Positions 34,412 to 46,763 of a stretch of 64,000 nt of DNA are shown piece by piece. Numbering within the stretch: the stretch's first letter is position 1; each line of letters starts with the position of its first letter. The DNA is from Lentinus brumalis (taxonomy: Eukaryota; Basidiomycota; Agaricomycetes; Polyporales; Polyporaceae). The notes below the pieces were generated by a model. The model saw only the letters and a program-made list of their open reading frames with translations. It did not search any database and had not been told where the DNA came from. A program made the translations under genes and the position numbers. The stretch is taken from NCBI GenBank assembly GCA_001792895.1, contig MARA01000038.1, forward strand, positions 310,001 to 374,000, read 5' to 3'.

Positions 34412-37029
34412 ATGCACCCTTGGCTGCTCCTACTTCTGCCGTTACACGTCCTTGCCAGCAAAGAACGCTTGCATGGCGTTCGCCCCGAACTAGCTGCGCG
34501 ATACGTACCGACCAAGAAGGGCTCGGCGGACACATGGCAGTGTCTCGACGGCTCGAAGGTTATCGAGTGGTCCGCGGTCAACGACGACTTCTGCGACTGT
34601 CCGGATGGCAGCGATGAACCTGGTGCGTAAACCTGACAACGCGCAGGGGTGTGCGGCTGAGGCTGTTGAACAAGGAACAAGTGCTTGCCCGAACTCGTTG
34701 TTCTACTGTGTAAACGAAGGGCACATCGGTTCCCTTATACCCAGCAGTAGAGTTAGAGACGGACTGTGCGGTAGGTAGTCCGTTTGATGAAGCCACGCAC
34801 TCCGGATGCTTACTGTTTGCAGAGCCCGAGTGCTGTGACGGTTCGGACGAGGCCCCCGGAGTCTGTCCCAACCAATGCAAGGCGGTCGGGGAGGCGTATC
34901 GAGAGCGAGTAAAGGCGGAGGAGAAGTTGCGCAAAACAGTAAGCTCTTCTCGTTGAACGCTCGCAGGAGATTCCTACAAGCAAGGCGACAGTGGACGTCT
35001 GCCGGCTGAGTGGATGTCCACTGTGTTGCCCATGGGTCGCTTCCAACTCCGTATGAAGTTACGTCGGGCAACCGCCAAAGCGGTCATCCGGTCGTCCAGA
35101 GACCTGTACCTCCACAATCCTTCTCGCGACGTCCGTCAGACATCAGGATGCTGACGCTTCGCTCAAGGGTTGTGCAGCCCTGAGCGGTTTCGTACTCTCC
35201 GAAAGCACTCTCCGAAGGGGCACAGAAGGAGGCGGAGATGCGCCTTCCGTGGTAGCCTCCCGCCGTGTAATGTTCGGTCAGATGCTCAGCTGCCTACCAC
35301 TTGTTTGGAAGAAGTTGTGGAGGGGAAGTGCGGGGGCCGAGCAACATAGTAGAAGTTCAGAAGGAGGGCGAACTCCTACTCCCAATTTTCGTGCTAGCGA
35401 TCCAGACGCTGACAATGTTGCAGGGCTCCAAAATTCGCTCGACATACGTCGCGTTCGCGCAGAAGGAGAAGAAGCGTCTCGAGCAGGAGATCACCCAGAC
35501 TGAACAGGAGATTACGACTCGGGAGAAGGAGGTTGCGCGACTCAAAGGTGGGTACGCAGCAGCGCATGCCCGGACGTGTTGCTTAGCAAGGTCCCACAAT
35601 ACCAGACCTTGTGGAAAGGACAGAGTCTCTCTCAGCGGCAGCCCTGGAGGAACGGAAGAAGTCACGTATGTGTCTAGTTCTGCTGAGATACCCCGCGGAT
35701 ACTCACATTTTGCATAGCCCTCTACCAATCCCTCCTAACGCACGTCACGGCCCTGAAGTCCTTGCAGCGCGAGCACATGAAGCACCTTGAGCGCGAAAAG
35801 GCGCTCGGTGACATTCTCGATAGCCTCCGCACCGGCTACAACCCCAACTACCAGGACATGGCAGTCCTCGAGGCCGTCCGTGGATGGGAGCAGCTAGCGG
35901 GTCTTCCTCACATCAACGATGTTGGCAAGGACGCTGAGGACGAGAACGGAGAGCTCGGCTCCGACGATGTTGCGGCTGCAGAGGACGAAGAGGAGGAGGT
36001 CGACGACGGCATGTGGACTGCGATGCAGTTGGAGCATCAGCTCGACGATCTCCTCAACACCGACTATGAAGCGCTGCTTGTTGAACATGACAAGCACATT
36101 GGCGCACCCGCGTCGCCTACGTCAATTCGTGAGTATGCTTCATCTTCCTGTCACGCCGTTTTTTAATCATGGTCGGATCAGTGTTCAATCTCTCCGCGTA
36201 CCTTCCCGACGTGTTGGTGCCCCAGTACGAGGCCTTCCGCGACCAGGTTGTGGCTGTGCTCGAGGTTCTTGGGCTCGGGAAGGGCTCGGACCCTGCCACA
36301 GGTTCGTCGACTTTGCGGTTAAGCTATGTCCGACACTGACGTCTCGTGCCAGACACGTCGAAGCAGCAGAAGGCATTGAACGACGCCGAACACAGTCTGC
36401 GCTTGACGAGGAAGGACAAGGAGGACAAGGAGCAGGAGCTCGCGCGCCTCTTCGATCCCGAGTGGTACGGCGCCGAGGGCGAGTGGAAAAAGCTCCACGG
36501 TACCTGCCTCGAGAAAGAACTCGGAGAGTACGTGGCAACGTCTGGCTTCGCTGCGCGCTTTGCTCATCGCCGTTTGACCGCAGCTACATCTACGAGGTCT
36601 GCTTGTTTGGCGAAGCACGCCAGAAACCTCTGAGGGGCGGGTCGACCTTCAGTCTCGGGTACGTCGCACTTTCCCCGAATTCCTTTGACGTCTCTCTGAA
36701 CCTTCCGCGCAGCCACTTCGCTTCTTGGAACGATGCTCCGGGCGTCGAGAAGGGCTCGCCGGCGTACTACAGCAAGCAATATTACAAGAACGGCGCAAAG
36801 TGCTGGAACGGGCCTCAGCGCAGTGTCTCGGTACGTCATCTGTCCCCTCCGGTGGTCATGTCACTCATTGTCTTCGCATTATCGTTCACAGCTCGACATG
36901 ACTTGTGGCTTGGAGAACGCCGTGCTCTCCGTCGGGGAGCCCGAGAAGTGCGAATACGAGTTCAAGGTGACGAGTCCTGCATTGTGCTTGCCTTTGAATG
37001 CCTCTGGGGCAACGCGGGAGGAATTGTGA
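34412..37029 (+). CDS. GTB1: glucosidase II beta subunit (PRKCSH/Gtb1)
   Basis: Regulatory subunit of ER glucosidase II, which trims glucose from N-glycans during protein quality control. Eleven exons (34412-34622, 34675-34770, 34823-34938, 35424-35547, 35606-35665, 35718-36128, 36182-36301, 36353-36527, 36584-36658, 36713-36830, 36892-37029) give 547 aa. It has a signal peptide (MHPWLLLLLPLHVLAS) and two LDL-receptor-A-like Ca-binding cysteine modules with FCDCPDGSDEPG and CCDGSDEAPG. A coiled coil follows (KEKKRLEQEITQTEQEI), with an acidic stretch DEEEEVDDG. The C-terminal mannose-6-phosphate-receptor-homology domain has YIYEVCLFG, FASWN and MTCGLENAVL with paired cysteines. The C-terminus is REEL, which may act as a weak KDEL-like retrieval signal. 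Intron 3 is unusually long (485 bases). Confidence 0.93.
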
Positions 37030-38410
37030 GCCGTGAACGTGTTCATGTCTCTGCACTGTGTGTTGGTTTGTGCGTGGAATCCATATCATTATTGATTCGC
37101 TGGAGATGGTCGCTGTGTTGTAGCGAAGAAAGGATTGTCGCGGTGCCGGCTGTTGCACTGGGAATTTTGAACTCAGGCTGCTCTACGGCGATCAATTGAG
37201 ATGCTGTGAGTACTAGTTATGGGCAGTAGGTGACACCCATGCTGTCAGCAAACCGTGACTGTGGTGGAGACGAGTAAGTGCAGCCCGGTACTAGTAGTGA
37301 CTCACAGGATTAGCAGTGCGTCGGGAGCAGTATAAGTACCCTGTGGCTGCTGAGAAGGGAAGGCTGCCTTTTGGCTTTAATGGTGACCAAGCATGTGGGG
37401 TCTGTGCTGCTTACACAGCCTTGTGGGCTATAGCATATAGAGGTGAGTAGTGTGGCTTTGGCATTTCAATTCAGTGCAACTTTGTGGCAGACTCGATGAT
37501 TGTAACAGAACAAACATCAATGGTGATGCTGCCAGGCTACTAGCTCAGGCTGTCCATGATGTATTAAACTGAGTTTCTTGCCTTGTGTGACCCTGATGTT
37601 TACCCCAGGCTTGCGTGACCTGATTGTCTTTGAGTTGAACACACATTCTACTAGTCGGGTGTGCTGCTTTGCAGGATCAAGTCTAAGCTCGGACCTGTTC
37701 TGCTTCTGATTGTACAAAGGTATGTGTCTATACAACTTTCTGAGACAATGTCCTACACAGCACTCTTGTATGACCTGTGTGATCCCCAGACACCCCATAT
37801 ATCCTAACCTGTTTTGCTGGCAGCTGTCCCCATTTGCACCACAACGCTGCCAAAGTACTAGTACCAAACACTTGGACCATGCATGCCACATATGGTAAAT
37901 TTGATGGTGAGAACTAGGTGGGAATAAGCTTGATCAGCAGTAGGCCAAACATGCGCAAATACCTCATTTGCTGGCAACACAGGTCTTTCTCTGACTTCCA
38001 CCATCCCTCCATCTGCTCTTTGCTGCTAGTTCTTCACGATTGTGTTCGTGTATCTGAAGGTACGTTGTGCCCATGCTTGGTGACCTTCATAGTGAATCGG
38101 TGTATTGGCGTATGGTCTTCCTCTATGTCTGAGAGAGATTATAAGCCAATGCACCAAACAGTGTGCATGTCTGGAGGATCCATGGTGGCCCCCTTGCATT
38201 CACTTGATCTATTGCTGTTGGTCAGTCTCTGATGGGGCGTCTCAGAGTGGCATGTTCAAGTTGTTGGACAATGTGAAATGATAATCAGCAGTGCCCACCT
38301 ATTTGTTCGTATAAATGAACATAAGTACTGACCATATGGACCATTCAATGCTTGCAGGTCCACACCATCTTCCACCACTGACTTGTAGCGTGGTTCAGTG
38401 AACTGCAGCC
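37030..38410. other. CpG-depleted, AT-richer block, probable old mobile-element remnant
   Basis: From about 37200 to 38480 base composition changes sharply. By my count there are about 14 CpG in 37381-38460, whereas flanking coding lines can have that many in 100 bases; TG and CA are abundant. On the plus strand one frame near 37330-37437 reads protein-like (KYPVAAEKGRLPFGFNGDQ) and ends at a good donor GTGAGT. Further fragments follow (NINGDAARLLAQAVHDVLN near 37510-37570). I cannot name an element and see no terminal repeats. Depletion of CpG with TG/CA gain is what long-term cytosine methylation of a silenced repeat leaves behind. Confidence 0.5.
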
Positions 38411-39928
38411 ATGTCATCATCCTCTGAGCAGTCCCAAGATGGTATGTGCATCATCAAATGAGGCATTTTCTGATCTTAGCTACGAGATGCTCACATTGTG
38501 CCTACAGGGCAATCTCGTTGGACTTATACTACACCGTTATCCTCAGAGCAAGTTGGAGGCCACCAACCTCCCAGCATTCCGACACCCGGCTCGCCCACAG
38601 CCACAGACCCCGACCCTAACCTGATGATGTCACCGGGGGAGCTCAGCGCTCACCGAAACAAACCAGACAGCCAGTCCTCCGCGGGTTCCAACCTCCCAGC
38701 ATGGACCGCGCTCGCGACAACTTCAGACGAGGAAGACGGACTGCGCGCGGACTCAGAAGCAACCACTCCTGAGCCCGACGACAAGCCCTCTTCCAGTACA
38801 AGTGCCCGCCAACCTCCGCGCAGCCAGCCGCGCATCGGGCGGTCGCCGCAGAAGGCTGCTCGAGGCGCGTTCAACCCGACCCAACCCTTCGCGGTTGTCA
38901 ATTCGTCCAATGACCATGCCGCCTCTGCGCGTCGGAATGCCTCGACCAGCATGCCCTTGTTATGGCTACCGCCTCCCGAATCGTCGTATATGGCAAGGCC
39001 CACGCACTCTCCGTCAAAGAGGAAGCCGACTCAAAGTCCTCTCGATGCGTCAGGGAAGCCTCCCGCGAAACGGAGGAAGCACGTCCCGGCCGCCAACACC
39101 ATTCGTATACCCCCAATGAAACTGCCCTCGAATTCCACTCCGGCCCCGGGCCCGCCTCGAATTAAATTTATCTTCTCGGCGCAGTCCGCTCCCGACAACG
39201 CTACGGTCACGCAGGACAACGGAGAGGGTGCAAACGCTACGTCCAACCCAGCCGGCACGCCACCGCGTCACGCCCGTTCAAAAAAGCAGCGGCTGATCAC
39301 CGACGCCGCGAATCTTGCGGAAGGGACGTTGCTCGATGACGCTCTGGACACGCACGTTTCTACGATTCGTGTCCTCCCGCAGTACGCACAGTCGCGGAAA
39401 GGCGATGGAAACGACGTTGTACGATTGCACGTTGCCCTCCGCTCGTTCCAATCTGGTAGCGTTGACAAGGGCAAACGGCGTGCACATTCCCCCTGGTCGA
39501 TCCCGCGGTGGTCCAAAGCAGGAGAGTTCAAGGAGAGGCTCGACGGGTTCTATGGTCCTGGAGACGTCGATCGTGGGTTGGGCAAACGTCCTGCAAACGT
39601 GAGTGTCGCTTCCTGCTCGCGGAAGATCACCGCATACGCAATATGGAACGAGATCCGCGTGAATACTGACCTTTTGGGTGATCTGCTGCAGACAAAGAGA
39701 CCGAGTGCGGATGAAGACGTATTCGTTACTGCGCCCGACGCGACCGTGCCGCTTGACCAATCCGACGAGGCGGCGGTATCAGGCACCGCGTTGACTGAGG
39801 ACGAAGATGATACGGATGCTCTCCTGCAGGGGATGCGGAGAGGAAGGCTTGAGAATCCGAGTCCAGGGAAGGGAACGCGCACATCGCAGCGACCTGCCAC
39901 GCGGGACAGCTCGCCGGAGATCGCATGA
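38411..39928 (+). CDS. unknown S/P/T-rich, probably nuclear protein
   Basis: I do not recognise a family. My model starts at ATG 38411 (MSSSSEQSQDG), has an intron 38442-38507, then a long exon from 38508. A 93-base GTGAGT...CTGCAG segment at 39599-39691 may be an intron; it is a multiple of three, so it can be spliced or retained (452 or 483 aa). The protein is rich in S, P and T with basic clusters (PSKRKP, PPAKRRKH, KSKKQR-like) that suggest nuclear import, and acidic patches near the end. One more ordered block, THVSTIRVLPQYAQSRKGDG, lies mid-protein. Exon 1 and intron 1 lie in CpG-poor DNA, so the true start may be an internal ATG near 38622. Confidence 0.6.
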
Positions 39929-40338
39929 CTTCGGAGGGCGGAGTGTTGTAGATTGTCCGCATCTGATTGTTGAGCGTTGGTCGTTGTCCGCACTAGCAGG
40001 ACCTATGCAAGTGTTAGACTTGAGCGGGATTGTGGATGCAATAGCAAACTGCGAGGTATGTACATGGCGAGAGTTAGTCTGACAGACATGTAAAGCACGA
40101 GCTCTGAGGTATAAGTACACTGTGCTGAAGCAGAGCGCGAACATGGTGCGAGAAGTCTGGCGGCTGAGGCAGTGCAAGCGTTACGTGCATCACGGAGTCA
40201 CGGCGCTACGGTCACTGCTCGGTCACGGCGGCACTGGCGGCGGTGGACCTTGTTTTTTGCGGTCATCACGACGAACGACATACTACTGCTTCTCATCATC
40301 GCTGCAAGCGACATCCTCGAGGTCTTTACGCGTCGACC
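39929..40338. other. intergenic, 0.4 kb
   Basis: No gene. The frame of the next cyclin is open upstream of its ATG, but that stretch has no cyclin features. Confidence 0.55.
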
Positions 40339-41788
40339 ATGCTCGCTCTGGCGCCTCACCCAATGCATACACCGGTAGATGTCCCCCATAGGACGCAACC
40401 ACCCACCCCGAGCTCCTCAACACGACCTCCATTCCGCAAAGTGACCGCCTCATACTCATCATCCTCTTCCTCGAGCCACGGCGCTCACAGCGGCCATCCT
40501 GCATCACATTCTGGACCACTGGATGCCGCTTCCACCTCGCGACGTGCAACGCCACAGCGAACGCCTTCGTTTGTCTCCGCGCGGGTGTTCGATGGACGTG
40601 ACGACGATCCGTCGACACCCCCAGACTCAGAGTCCGAGGACAATGAGCCTGAGCCCTCTATCAGACCCTCCGTCGCACCCGTCGATATCCATGCATACGA
40701 CTCCGGCACGCTGTTGCGTCTCCTGGCCAATGTGCTTACGGAGATTGCCTCCATGAACACCGATCGCGACCACACAGAACCATACCTGTCCTCGTCTGTC
40801 CACTCACATTCCAATTCATCCGAACCTCATCCTCCTATATGGCGGAAGTTGACTACCGCTTCCCGCCACGCCCTCGCCACCGCCTCGTCACTCTCCTTCC
40901 ATGCTCGTAACGTGCCCACGATTGCCCTGGAGGCATACCTCACTCGCATTCAGAAGTATTGCCCAGCGAGCAACGAGGTCTTCCTATCGCTCCTCGTCTA
41001 CTTTGACCGGATGATGAAGCTTGCGAAGGAGTCGTGTGGGAAGGTGTTCGCTATCGACATGTACAACGTGCACCGGTTGGTCATAGCCGGTGTAACGGTG
41101 GCCAGCAAGTTCTTTAGCGATGTCTTCTACACGAATTCGCGGTATGCGAAGGTGAGCACCCCCGTCTTCATCTCGTAATTCAGGAGCTCACATGTTGGCG
41201 AAGGTCGGTGGACTACCGTTGTCGGAGCTGAACCAACTTGAGTTGCAGTTCTTGCTGCTGAACAACTTCTCCCTGATGATTTCGCAAGAGGAGATGCAGT
41301 TCTACTCCAGCAAACTCGCACAGCAGTCTCAGATACCTGCAGGCGTGTCGTTGGTACCATTTGTCCCAGATTCCACCCCCTCACACCCACACGATTTCCG
41401 CCGTTCTCCTATCGGGCCTTTGAAGTACTTTGCAGCCCTTGACGGGTACATCGCACATCTACACGCGCGGGCGCACCCATCCTCTCACCCTACTCCACCA
41501 TCGTACACCCCGTCGCATTCCCGCCCAACATCGGAGTATCGGCGTTCCACGAGCTCATACTCCACCTCCTCCGCGTCTGACGCCGTTACAGATTCCGGCG
41601 ACACGGAGACGGAGTTTGGCGGTTCAACAGACGATGAGCCGACCATCCGCGCACCTCACTCATCGACGTCGTCTGACACGATGAGTTTGCACTCTGATGC
41701 GGATTCAACATACACCGAAGACAATCGGAGCGAGATTGGGGAGGACGCACACCCCACACGCACTAATGGATTCCACCGCTTAGGATGA
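40339..41788 (+). CDS. Pho80-like cyclin
   Basis: Cyclin of the Pho80/PCL6-7 type (PF08613-like), expected to activate a Pho85-family kinase in phosphate or nutrient signalling. Exons 40339-41151 and 41204-41788 give 465 aa. The N-terminus is S/T/P-rich. The cyclin core begins near residue 115 (DIHAYDSGTLLRLLANVLTE), continues FHARNVPTIALEAYLTRIQK, CPASNEVFLSLLVYFDRMM, and MYNVHRLVIAGVTVASKFFS; across the intron follow NSRYAK-VGGLPLSELNQLE and LQFLLLNNFSLMI. These blocks are diagnostic for Pho80-like cyclins. The C-terminus is again S/T/D-rich. Intact frame. Confidence 0.9.
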
Positions 41789-42402
41789 TGACTCGGCTGG
41801 GTTTGACTTGGCGAGGCTGTTCGCACGAGCGGCACACGTACAGCTACTGGTGAGGTGTGTCATAGACGTGCTCGGCATACAGCTTCGCCTATTCGGATAC
41901 CGTCTATCGCTGTGTATGTGACTATAGTACGTACCGGACTTCAGTGTTGCTCCTCCTACCCAACGTCGGCCATGTATATACATCTCGTAATCGCCTCGGT
42001 TTTCGGGTCTCGTTGCTACATTGTACAGCTTTCCAGTCTTCTGTCTCTCCTCATGTGCAAGTATATTATATCCTGCAACGGCAATACAGTTTGCGATTCG
42101 AAGTCGCGAAATGCCTGGTAGTCCGAGGTTGTCGAAGTCATTGTCAGGGGCCGTCGTGTCGCGGCCTTCACATGGAGGTAGAGACTCCGAGCGGTGAAAA
42201 TTCAATACTCAGTAGTCAGCAGTCTGAAGAGTCGGGTGTTGAATATTCAGCTGAGCAGCCCGAGCCTCAGTTCAAACAAACGAGAATCGCTATTCCTCCA
42301 TGGCCATCCTTTGTGAAGGCTGTGGAATCAAACAGCTTTCTTTACGTGACTTCGGTCACATACCCCATTTCTTACTCACTTTCTACCAGCAGTAAGGAAA
42401 AG
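41789..42402. other. intergenic, 0.6 kb
   Basis: No separate gene. The histone deacetylase frame remains open upstream to about 41944 without conserved sequence; an alternative ATG lies at 42172. Confidence 0.5.
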
Positions 42403-45400
42403 ATGAGAGCCGTAAACAAAGATTACTTGATTGGCGCTTACACCGGTCACAACGCATCCCATCACAGCTTTCCTTCTTCAAGTTCCTTCTTCAACCCAAG
42501 CATGCAAGCTAACGGCGGGGCCACACCAGCTGATGATGGTATGCAGGTCGACGGACAGCCAGGTCCTTCGAAACCGCCTACTCGTTCCTCGGCTGGACCG
42601 AAGCCGCGGGCTGCTTCAGAGCCCGCCACCCTACGCTCGACCGCGTACCAGGTTGGGTACGTGTACTCGAGCAAGATGATGACCCACAGCTGCGCTCGGG
42701 GACACCCTGAGCAGCCGGAGCGCATCTCGAGGATATTTGACATTCTGAGGGAGCATGATTGCTTGACAAAGATGAAGCAGCTGCCCATCAGGCGCGTTCT
42801 CCGGGAGGAGGCGCTCCTCGTCCACAGCACGTCTCTTTGGGAGAAGGTTCTTGCACTTCACGGTGAATAGCAATCCGACTGTTTGCATTCATGATCCGAG
42901 ACTCACTGCAGCAATTAGCGCTTACCGCCCAGGACATCGCGGATTCCGAATCGTACTACAACGACCTGTCGCTTTACGTTCACCAGTCCACGCCATACGC
43001 AGCCCAGCTCAGTGCCGGTGGCGTGATAGAGGCCTGCCTTGCTGTGGCTCGTGGTGAAGTGAAGAAGGCATTCGCGATCGTTCGACCCCCGGGTCATCAC
43101 GCGGAGCCCGACGAACACATGGGTTTTTGCTTCTTCAACAACGTCGCCATCGCCACCAAGGTCGTGCAAATGAGTACGCCCATCAAGAGGATCCTGATCC
43201 TGGATTGGTATGTCACGATGGAAGGTGCCTCCGTCGAGTGAGCTGACTTTGTTCGTATAGGGACGTGCACCATGGTAGAAATCATCAGCATGTGTGTTTC
43301 TTTCGTTGCTTACACTAAACAGGTAACGGGACTCAACGGGCCTTCTACGATGACCCATCGGTCTTGTACATCTCCCTTCACCGTTACGAGGGAGGGAACT
43401 TCTATCCCAACGGCCCCTTTGGGGCCATGACCTCAACGGGAGAGGGCGCTGGTGTTGGCTTGTACGTGACTGACATTTTGCTATAGAACGCACTGGGTAC
43501 TCACCTGGAACCATAGCTCTGTCAATATTCCGTGGCCGGAAAGCGGAATGGGTGATGCCGACTACCTCCTGGCATTCCAGAAGATAATTATGCCCATAGC
43601 ACTCGAGTTTGCCCCCGAACTCGTCATTAGTACGTGCCCTCCATAACGACATACGATACGCATTGACTTCGTGGCACAGTTTCGGCTGGCTTCGATGCCG
43701 CTGACGGTGACGACCTCGGAGAATGTCATGTCTCTCCGGCAGGTTATGCTCATATGACCAGCATGCTTTGTTCACTCGCAGGCGGTAAGGTCGTCGTTGC
43801 ACTTGAGGTTAGAGGGCTGTGCACCTGTGACTTTGTTGTGTTCTTGACCTTCGCTTGACAGGGAGGTTATTGCCTGGATGCCATCGCCAATTCGGCTTTA
43901 GCAGTTGCCCAGACCATACTTGGGGAAGCCCCTCCGCAATTGGAGCCTCTCGTCGCGACTGAGTCAGGGACGGAGACTATTTACGCAGTTGCGATGGAAC
44001 AGAGCAAATACTGGAAGAACCTGGACCCCAAGAAGTGCGAGCCCATCGAGGGTGGGTCAACCAGTTGATTTCTGCAAACTCACAGACACTGACGCGTTCT
44101 CCGTGCAGAGATGGAGCCTGTCGCAACCCCTCTTCCCGGTCAGTATCCCCTCGTATTTGATGGAGTTGTTACTGACAGATCAGACGTGTAGAGCTGCTCA
44201 AAGCCTACCGCCAGGAGTACTTGTTCCAGGAGTTCGGCATGGTCGAAGTACCGCTCATGCAGCCCGCTCTGGTAGAACGCTTCAAGGGCCAGATCGCTTG
44301 CAGGTAAGCGACGACCGTACAGATCAGATGAAGAGCTGCCTGACATGCAAGTCTCAAGCTCTGATATAATGGACAATGAGACTCTCGTTGTTTTCGTACA
44401 TGAGCTGTAAGGGTCATTGTATCCGATCGTGTCTCGTGAGGACTAACTATCGTCGAAGGGGCAATGTCCGCGTCGAACTCAGTTCGGTGATGTTCTGCGG
44501 CGTCCACGAAGAACGCTCTTATTTGGTTAGTCCTGAACAGCTTCCTTCCACGGTCGTATGACTGACCGACCGATCAGGTTGACTGCACAAAGGAACTCAT
44601 GACCTGGGCTAAAGGTCGGGGGTACGCCATGCTCGACGTGAATGTCCTCGAAAGGCCGAACCCCAAGCAGAAGGTTCGCCGTCTCAATCAATTGCATATT
44701 CGTCTGTCTTACCCGGTTATCTCCAGCTGAGGCATACGGAGGATCATGCTGGAGCAGTGCTGGTCTACCTATGGGACAACTACATCCAGTGAGTTTTCCT
44801 CACAGAATATCGGACCAAAGAGCGGTGTATCAGATAATGCGGCAGACTTTCAGATGCCCGGAGAATTATCCTCATCGGGCATGGTCCGGGATGCGCACCT
44901 GTTATGAGCCTCATCCAGCAACGTCGTGAGTCACATTGCCATGCCTACGATATGATTGTCTGCTGAACCGCATTTACTCTGCAGCAAGCAGTGTCATGAG
45001 AACGGTTCGTGGAGTCGTGCAGGTTGTTGGACTGCACACCATTCCCGCGACACCCCGCGATATGGGCGAGCTGCGGCAGTGGTACTATGACGTGCGTCCT
45101 TCATGCCCCATGCAATATGGTTCTGACATAATTGACATGGTTTGCAGAACTCCATCGTCATTGTGCCCAACACCCACAATATCTTCCACAGCGCCAAGAT
45201 GCTGAAGAAGCATGGCACGATCTTCCACATCGGTGAGTGGTTCCCTGTGCTTCACGGAACGATCCCTCATATCCCTCCAACTCCGCGTACAGCGGAAGAG
45301 AAGCCGATCAAGCTCATAATCAAGGCTATGCCGGGTATTCAGACGTTTGTCGAGGACAAGCTCGGCGAGAGCGCGAAAGTGAAGGTGAACGGTGTTTCTG

Positions 45401-45408
45401 AACAGTGA
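42403..45408 (+). CDS. class II histone deacetylase (Hda1/Clr3 type) with C-terminal Arb2 domain
   Basis: Zn-dependent lysine deacetylase acting on chromatin. About 15 exons with 50-70 base introns. The N-terminus has [14 protein letters not shown], then [15 protein letters not shown]. The catalytic domain includes [32 protein letters not shown] (split by two introns), [16 protein letters not shown], and [20 protein letters not shown], so Zn ligands and the His-Asp pairs are present; the domain ends [14 protein letters not shown]. The C-terminal Arb2-like domain contains [22 protein letters not shown] and [11 protein letters not shown], and the protein ends VKVNGVSEQ. This domain order is that of fungal Hda1/Clr3. 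The start at 42403 is uncertain; an in-frame ATG at 42172 or a later one near 42503 is possible. Confidence 0.9.
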
Positions 45409-45670
45409 TTGCGGTCCCCTTAGGAGCTCAGCTGTCTGGGACGCTATTTATGATGGGCAAGGTGGTGATCTCGCCGAACCCACCGACGTTTCGCGCCATG
45501 GAACCGCTTGCTGTCAGGTTGTGGTCGTCTCTTACATAGTCGTCATCTACCTGAACACACACGCAACCGCGGTCCCAGCTCTATCCAAGTGTGCGATGTC
45601 GCCAATGTGGGGCATTGCCGTGGTGTCTGGAACTACAAGCGTTACATATTGTACGAACGCCGAGCCATGT

Positions 45671-46763
45671 TCATACTCGTGATGTAGGCTCCTCGATAGG
45701 CTCTAGATGTACAGTCACAGCTGCTTTTCTACTGTCCCTCGCTTTCCACTCCCGTCCGAGTTCTGTCAGCTGGTGGATTGCTGCGACGAACCGCTCCTTG
45801 ACCAGATCCGGAGTAACCACCTTGTCCCGAAGCGTTGGATCGTCCCTGGCGGCCTTCGGCGGAGGAGGGAGGGCGAAGACCACATCGACGCGCTGCCCTT
45901 GGCGCAGCGCTTTAAGCACACCTTTGAGCCCAGTCCACAACTCGTCCCCGCTGTACGCCCACTGCAGCTCATGCACCTGCTTCATCTGGATGGGTTCCAA
46001 GAACAGCGCAGTGATGTCCTTTTGTACATCGCGCTGCTTCCGCTCGCGCCCCACATCCTCCAGCAACCGCAACGCCTCCTCGACAATCTTCGTCTGCTCC
46101 TCCGGCGCCGGTCGCGCCTGCCCGTTCTTGGGCGCGAACACGAGCAAAACGCGCCTTCCGTTCTTGAGCTCCGAGCGGGCCTTGCGCAGCTTGTACGCGA
46201 GGTCACCCGAGTCGACGCCCCAGGTGAGCTGGACCTCCTTCTCCACGGGAGCGCGTGCGAGCACCTGCTGCACGCGCTTCGCCTTGTGGCGGTTGTAGAG
46301 ATCCTTCACGTTGATGAACTTTACGATGGGCTCTGGTGTGTCGACGACGAGCTCGAGGTATTGGCGTTTTCGGTCTACGCGAGCGAGGATCTCCTTGAGG
46401 GCCGCAGGAGGGTCGAGTGCGCCTGTCTCGGGGTTGACGAGGCGGACGAACCTGTATGGAATCGCCTCATTGCGTGGCTTTTGGAGGGGTTTCTTCTTCT
46501 TGTCTTCTTCGTCGGGCGATGTAGAGGCGGAAGAGAATTTGGCAGACGCAGGGGTCTTCGGTCGGGAAGTACTGGCCTGGGGCTGGGCTCGAGCAGGCGC
46601 AAGAGCATGCCACGTAATACTTGACAACGCCCTAGTCGCTATTGATCGTCTGGTAAATGTTGCAGCATTGCGTGCAGTTGCGCTATAGATGTGATATCCT
46701 CGTCAGGATCCAGCACGGGTGGGTGCACGCTGCGACGTACCACATCGTCATCACCGAAGCCAT
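45671..46763 (-). CDS. mitochondrial translation initiation factor IF-3
   Basis: Mitochondrial IF3 prevents subunit joining and selects the start codon on the mitoribosome. Two exons, 46763-46741 and 46682-45671, give 344 aa. The tiny first exon (MASVMTM plus two bases) joins to CATARNAATFTRRSIATRAL, an R/T-rich mitochondrial targeting sequence; this join decides the start, because the main frame has no ATG at its head. The IF3 N-domain follows: IPYRFVRLVNPETGAL, LARVDRKRQYLELVV, EPIVKFINVKDLYN. A K/R-rich linker and a C-domain (QLTWGVDSGDLAYKLRKA) come next, then a fungal C-terminal extension. It is convergent with the deacetylase gene. Confidence 0.85.

Noticed and set aside
35919..37199. 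426-codon open frame on the plus strand
   Set aside because: It runs through exons and introns of GTB1 in another frame; the spliced GTB1 model explains all conserved motifs.
39599..39691. Extra coding sequence in the unknown S/P-rich protein
   Set aside because: It has perfect intron ends (GTGAGT...CTGCAG); left as a probable intron even though it is in frame.
45707..46624. 305-codon plus-strand frame
   Set aside because: Mirror of the mitochondrial IF3 gene on the minus strand.
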